Positions 39,846 through 42,171 of a stretch of DNA of 42,171 bases are shown here, in pieces. A program made the position numbers and the translations under genes. The notes under the pieces are model-generated. The model saw only the letters and a program-made list of their open reading frames with translations, ran no database searches and was not told where the DNA came from. Location: assembly GCA_002309855.1 (NCBI GenBank), contig DBYD01000017.1:1-42171 (forward strand), written 5' to 3'. The first letter of the stretch is position 1. Each line of letters begins with the position of its first letter. Origin of the DNA: Bacteroidales bacterium UBA1195 (GTDB lineage: Bacteria; Bacteroidota; Bacteroidia; Bacteroidales; WCHB1-69).

Positions 39846-42149
39846 ATGAAAAGGACACTGATATTGCTCATTGTAATCCTGCTTCCGGAGTTGTCCTCAG
39901 CCCAAAGCGTAGGACTGGTGCTCAGCGGCGGCGGCGCGAAGGGGTTGGTGCATATCGGTGTGATCAAGGCTCTGGAGGAGAAAGGGATACCTATCGACTA
40001 CATCGCCGGCACATCCATGGGTTCCATTATAGGCGGGCTGTACGCCGCCGGATACTCCACGGATGAGATGGAGGCAATTTTCCGCTCGGATGAGGTTAAC
40101 CTGTGGATGAGCGGCATGGTGGACAGCCGCTACATGTACTTTTTCAAGAAATCACAGCCAAACTCCACATGGCTGCAGATCAACTTTTCGCTGGACTCCT
40201 CGCTATTCAACCCCACCATACCCACCAACTTCATTTCACCCAAACAGATGGACCTTGCCTTTGTGGAGATTATGGGTGCTGCGGACGCGGTCACAGGCGG
40301 GGATTTTGACAGGCTTATGGTACCGTTCCGCTGCAACGCCACCGACATTGGGGAGCGCAAGGAGGTGGTTTTCCGCAACGGTCCGCTTAAGGATGCCATC
40401 CGTGCCTCCATGAGTTTTCCATTTGTATTCAAACCGCTCATACTTGACAGCTGTATCCTGTATGACGGCGGCATGATCAACAACTTTCCGACCCACATCA
40501 TGGAGGCTGATTTCCATCCGGACTACACCATCGGTGTGATTGCCTCCAACATGTTCTCTTCCAACCCATCCGAAGAGGATCTGATCTCCATCATCTCCAG
40601 CATGATCACCGAACCAAACCGGATTGAAGCATGCCTTTACGGCAACGGCATCATTCTGAAGCCGCCTGTCCCCAACGACCTTGGGGTCACCGATTTCACA
40701 AACGGGATTTCGCTCATTGAAATCGGTTACCGCTACACTCTGAACTACATTGACAGCATCCGCAAGGATGTCAGCCGTGTGACCATGCCCACAACAGTGA
40801 CGGAAACAAGGGAAGCCTTCAGGAACAGCATACCGCCACTCTGTATCGGCGACTTGAAAATCAACGGACTCACCTCCTATCAGGAGCGTATCATCCGTCC
40901 AATCCTGCTGAAAGAAAATGAGGTCATTTCAATTGGGGAATTCAAAAAACGCTATTCCAAACTTATGCTTGAGGAGAAAATCGAAAGCATCTATCCCCAT
41001 ATTTCCTACGACACACTCAAAAAGAACTATGCCGTCCAGCTGGACATCAAAAAGAAAAAACCATTCAGTTTTAAGTTCGGCGGCCACATCTCCACCGGAA
41101 CATACACCACCCTCTATTCCCAACTGATGTACCAAACTCTCGGCCTGCAATCCATCAGCACCGGCGTTGACGCTTATTTCGGACGCTACTACAACGCCGT
41201 GGTGGGTCTGCTACGGCTTGACTATTTCCAGCAGCCCCCATTCTATCAGCTGGTCAAGTTCGGCATACAGCGCTGGAACCATTTCAACGCAACCAACCGG
41301 CTGAAGTTCATTGGAGAGGAGGACACCTATTACCTGATAGAGAAAAACACCTTTTTCCACTACACCCTCGCCTTCCCCATCGGACAAAAATCGCAATGGA
41401 AGACAGGGTTCACCCTATTCCGTGAAAACAACAGCTATTTCCAAAACCGGAACATCTCCGCCCTTGACACCAGCGATGCCAACATTTTCAGAGGATACAA
41501 ATTCAACACCATTTACGAGTATAACACCACCGATTTCATGTATTTCTCCACACAGGGGACACATATCCAGGTGGAAGCTGCCTATCAGACTGGTTCGGAG
41601 ACCAACCTGCCGGGCAACACCTCCCTTTCACCAGTTGTGCTGGGCAACACCCACTCCTGGTTCACAATTAACGGCAAACTCTCCTCCACCATGAAAATGA
41701 TTGACCATTACCGGTTGGGTATATATGCGCATGTCGCTCTCTCCAACCAGCCGATGTTCGCCTCCTTCACTGCCACAAACCTGCATGCCAACACATTTGC
41801 ACCGACACCGGAAAGCGACATCTCCTACCTGCCACAGTTCCGCAACCCCAATTTCGCCGCCATCGGTGTCAACAATGTGTTCACCATCTACAAGCAGTTC
41901 CAAGTGCGGATGGATGCCTACTACTACCAGCCCTTCTGCAAAGTGGACGAGACAGACAACAACATGGCCCGGCAACATAAAATCCTGTTGGAGGAATTCT
42001 CCCTGCTACTGTACGCCGCTCTGGCATATCCGACCAAAAGAGGCCCCATTGCGGTGTCGCTTTCCCTCTATCCGCAGAGCGGAAAAAACTACGTGGAGAG
42101 CCTGCTCAACATCAGTTTCGGCTATCTGCTATTTGAAAACAAAATATGA
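39846..42149 (+). CDS. Patatin-like phospholipase with POTRA and outer-membrane barrel
   Basis: 767 aa. Signal peptide MKRTLILLIVILLPELSSAQ. Patatin domain: oxyanion loop SGGGAKGLVHIG, serine S57 in GTSMGS and the aspartate in YDGGMINNFP near residue 207, so the Ser-Asp dyad is intact. Residues about 335-400 form one POTRA-like unit (GDLKINGLTSYQERIIRPIL). The rest is a BamA-like barrel of alternating aromatic strands ending LLNISFGYLLFENKI. This is the layout of PlpD/FplA-type (type Vd) autotransporters, in which the lipase is moved to the surface. Release of the lipase is unproven. Confidence 0.88.
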   Translation: MKRTLILLIVILLPELSSAQSVGLVLSGGGAKGLVHIGVIKALEEKGIPIDYIAGTSMGSIIGGLYAAGYSTDEMEAIFRSDEVNLWMSGMVDSRYMYFFKKSQPNSTWLQINFSLDSSLFNPTIPTNFISPKQMDLAFVEIMGAADAVTGGDFDRLMVPFRCNATDIGERKEVVFRNGPLKDAIRASMSFPFVFKPLILDSCILYDGGMINNFPTHIMEADFHPDYTIGVIASNMFSSNPSEEDLISIISSMITEPNRIEACLYGNGIILKPPVPNDLGVTDFTNGISLIEIGYRYTLNYIDSIRKDVSRVTMPTTVTETREAFRNSIPPLCIGDLKINGLTSYQERIIRPILLKENEVISIGEFKKRYSKLMLEEKIESIYPHISYDTLKKNYAVQLDIKKKKPFSFKFGGHISTGTYTTLYSQLMYQTLGLQSISTGVDAYFGRYYNAVVGLLRLDYFQQPPFYQLVKFGIQRWNHFNATNRLKFIGEEDTYYLIEKNTFFHYTLAFPIGQKSQWKTGFTLFRENNSYFQNRNISALDTSDANIFRGYKFNTIYEYNTTDFMYFSTQGTHIQVEAAYQTGSETNLPGNTSLSPVVLGNTHSWFTINGKLSSTMKMIDHYRLGIYAHVALSNQPMFASFTATNLHANTFAPTPESDISYLPQFRNPNFAAIGVNNVFTIYKQFQVRMDAYYYQPFCKVDETDNNMARQHKILLEEFSLLLYAALAYPTKRGPIAVSLSLYPQSGKNYVESLLNISFGYLLFENKI

Positions 42150-42171
42150 GTCCCCTTTAAAAAACACCCTT

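Noticed and set aside
1..42171. tRNA or rRNA genes
   Set aside because: No cloverleaf with a conserved TTC loop and no rRNA-like stretch was recognised in the intergenic regions; a tRNA scan would settle this.

Overview
The window comes from an anaerobic member of the Bacteroidota, most likely order Bacteroidales. The signs are Bacteroides-type promoters (TAnnTTTG as the -7 box, many reading on into GC), a TonB receptor with a carboxypeptidase-regulatory-like N-terminus, a HmuY-family lipoprotein, a substrate with a type IX secretion C-terminal domain, three tandem SurA-type isomerases, an [FeFe]-hydrogenase maturase (HydE) and a patatin/POTRA/barrel protein. I saw no rRNA, tRNA, CRISPR array or complete insertion sequence. 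Genus cannot be fixed from the sequence alone.

Layout. Positions 1-6210 look like a heme-acquisition locus with its own regulator: a TonB-dependent receptor with FRAP/NPxL boxes (minus), an unrelated small ORF plus lipoprotein (plus), a two-lipoprotein operon ending in a HmuY homologue (minus), and a divergent pair encoding a hemerythrin-like protein and a LuxR-type regulator with a degenerate receiver (plus). The receptor and the lipoprotein operon carry the same 88-bp promoter module (2433-2520 and 4659-4746), which is the most striking signal in the window. Positions 6223-10790 (minus) hold a secreted protein of unknown function, a heptose-7-phosphate kinase-like GHMP kinase and two DUF4143 AAA ATPases with repeat-rich promoters. 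Positions 10927-14328 (minus) form a dsrC-dsrM-dsrK-like redox operon followed by a glycosyltransferase. Positions 14528-19006 are accessory: a degenerate formylglycine-generating-enzyme-like protein, an IS30 remnant fused to the tail of a lost T9SS substrate, a beta-helix protein and a leucine-rich T9SS substrate.

From 19090 to the end almost everything is on the plus strand and is housekeeping or envelope biogenesis: hydE-rsmA-sbcD-sbcC; a dolichyl-phosphate-mannose-synthase-like GT2 with a GT-C membrane glycosyltransferase carrying TPRs; a heptosyltransferase preceded by three copies of a GTAG-hairpin repeat; a TsaC/YrdC protein; a BASS-type transporter; purE-ctp; an O-antigen ligase; three SurA/parvulin proteins; rsmE; and a patatin-like outer-membrane protein.

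How the parts fit: the first 6 kb reads as one regulon (sensor, regulator, heme-binding lipoprotein, outer-membrane receptor). The heptose kinase, heptosyltransferase, GT4, GT2/GT-C and O-antigen ligase point to LPS or protein glycosylation. The SurA genes and the patatin-barrel protein concern outer-membrane protein traffic. Short hairpin repeats starting with GTAG are scattered between genes (61-88, 2569-2596, 15663-15690, and three at 28172-28332) and look like a REP-type family.
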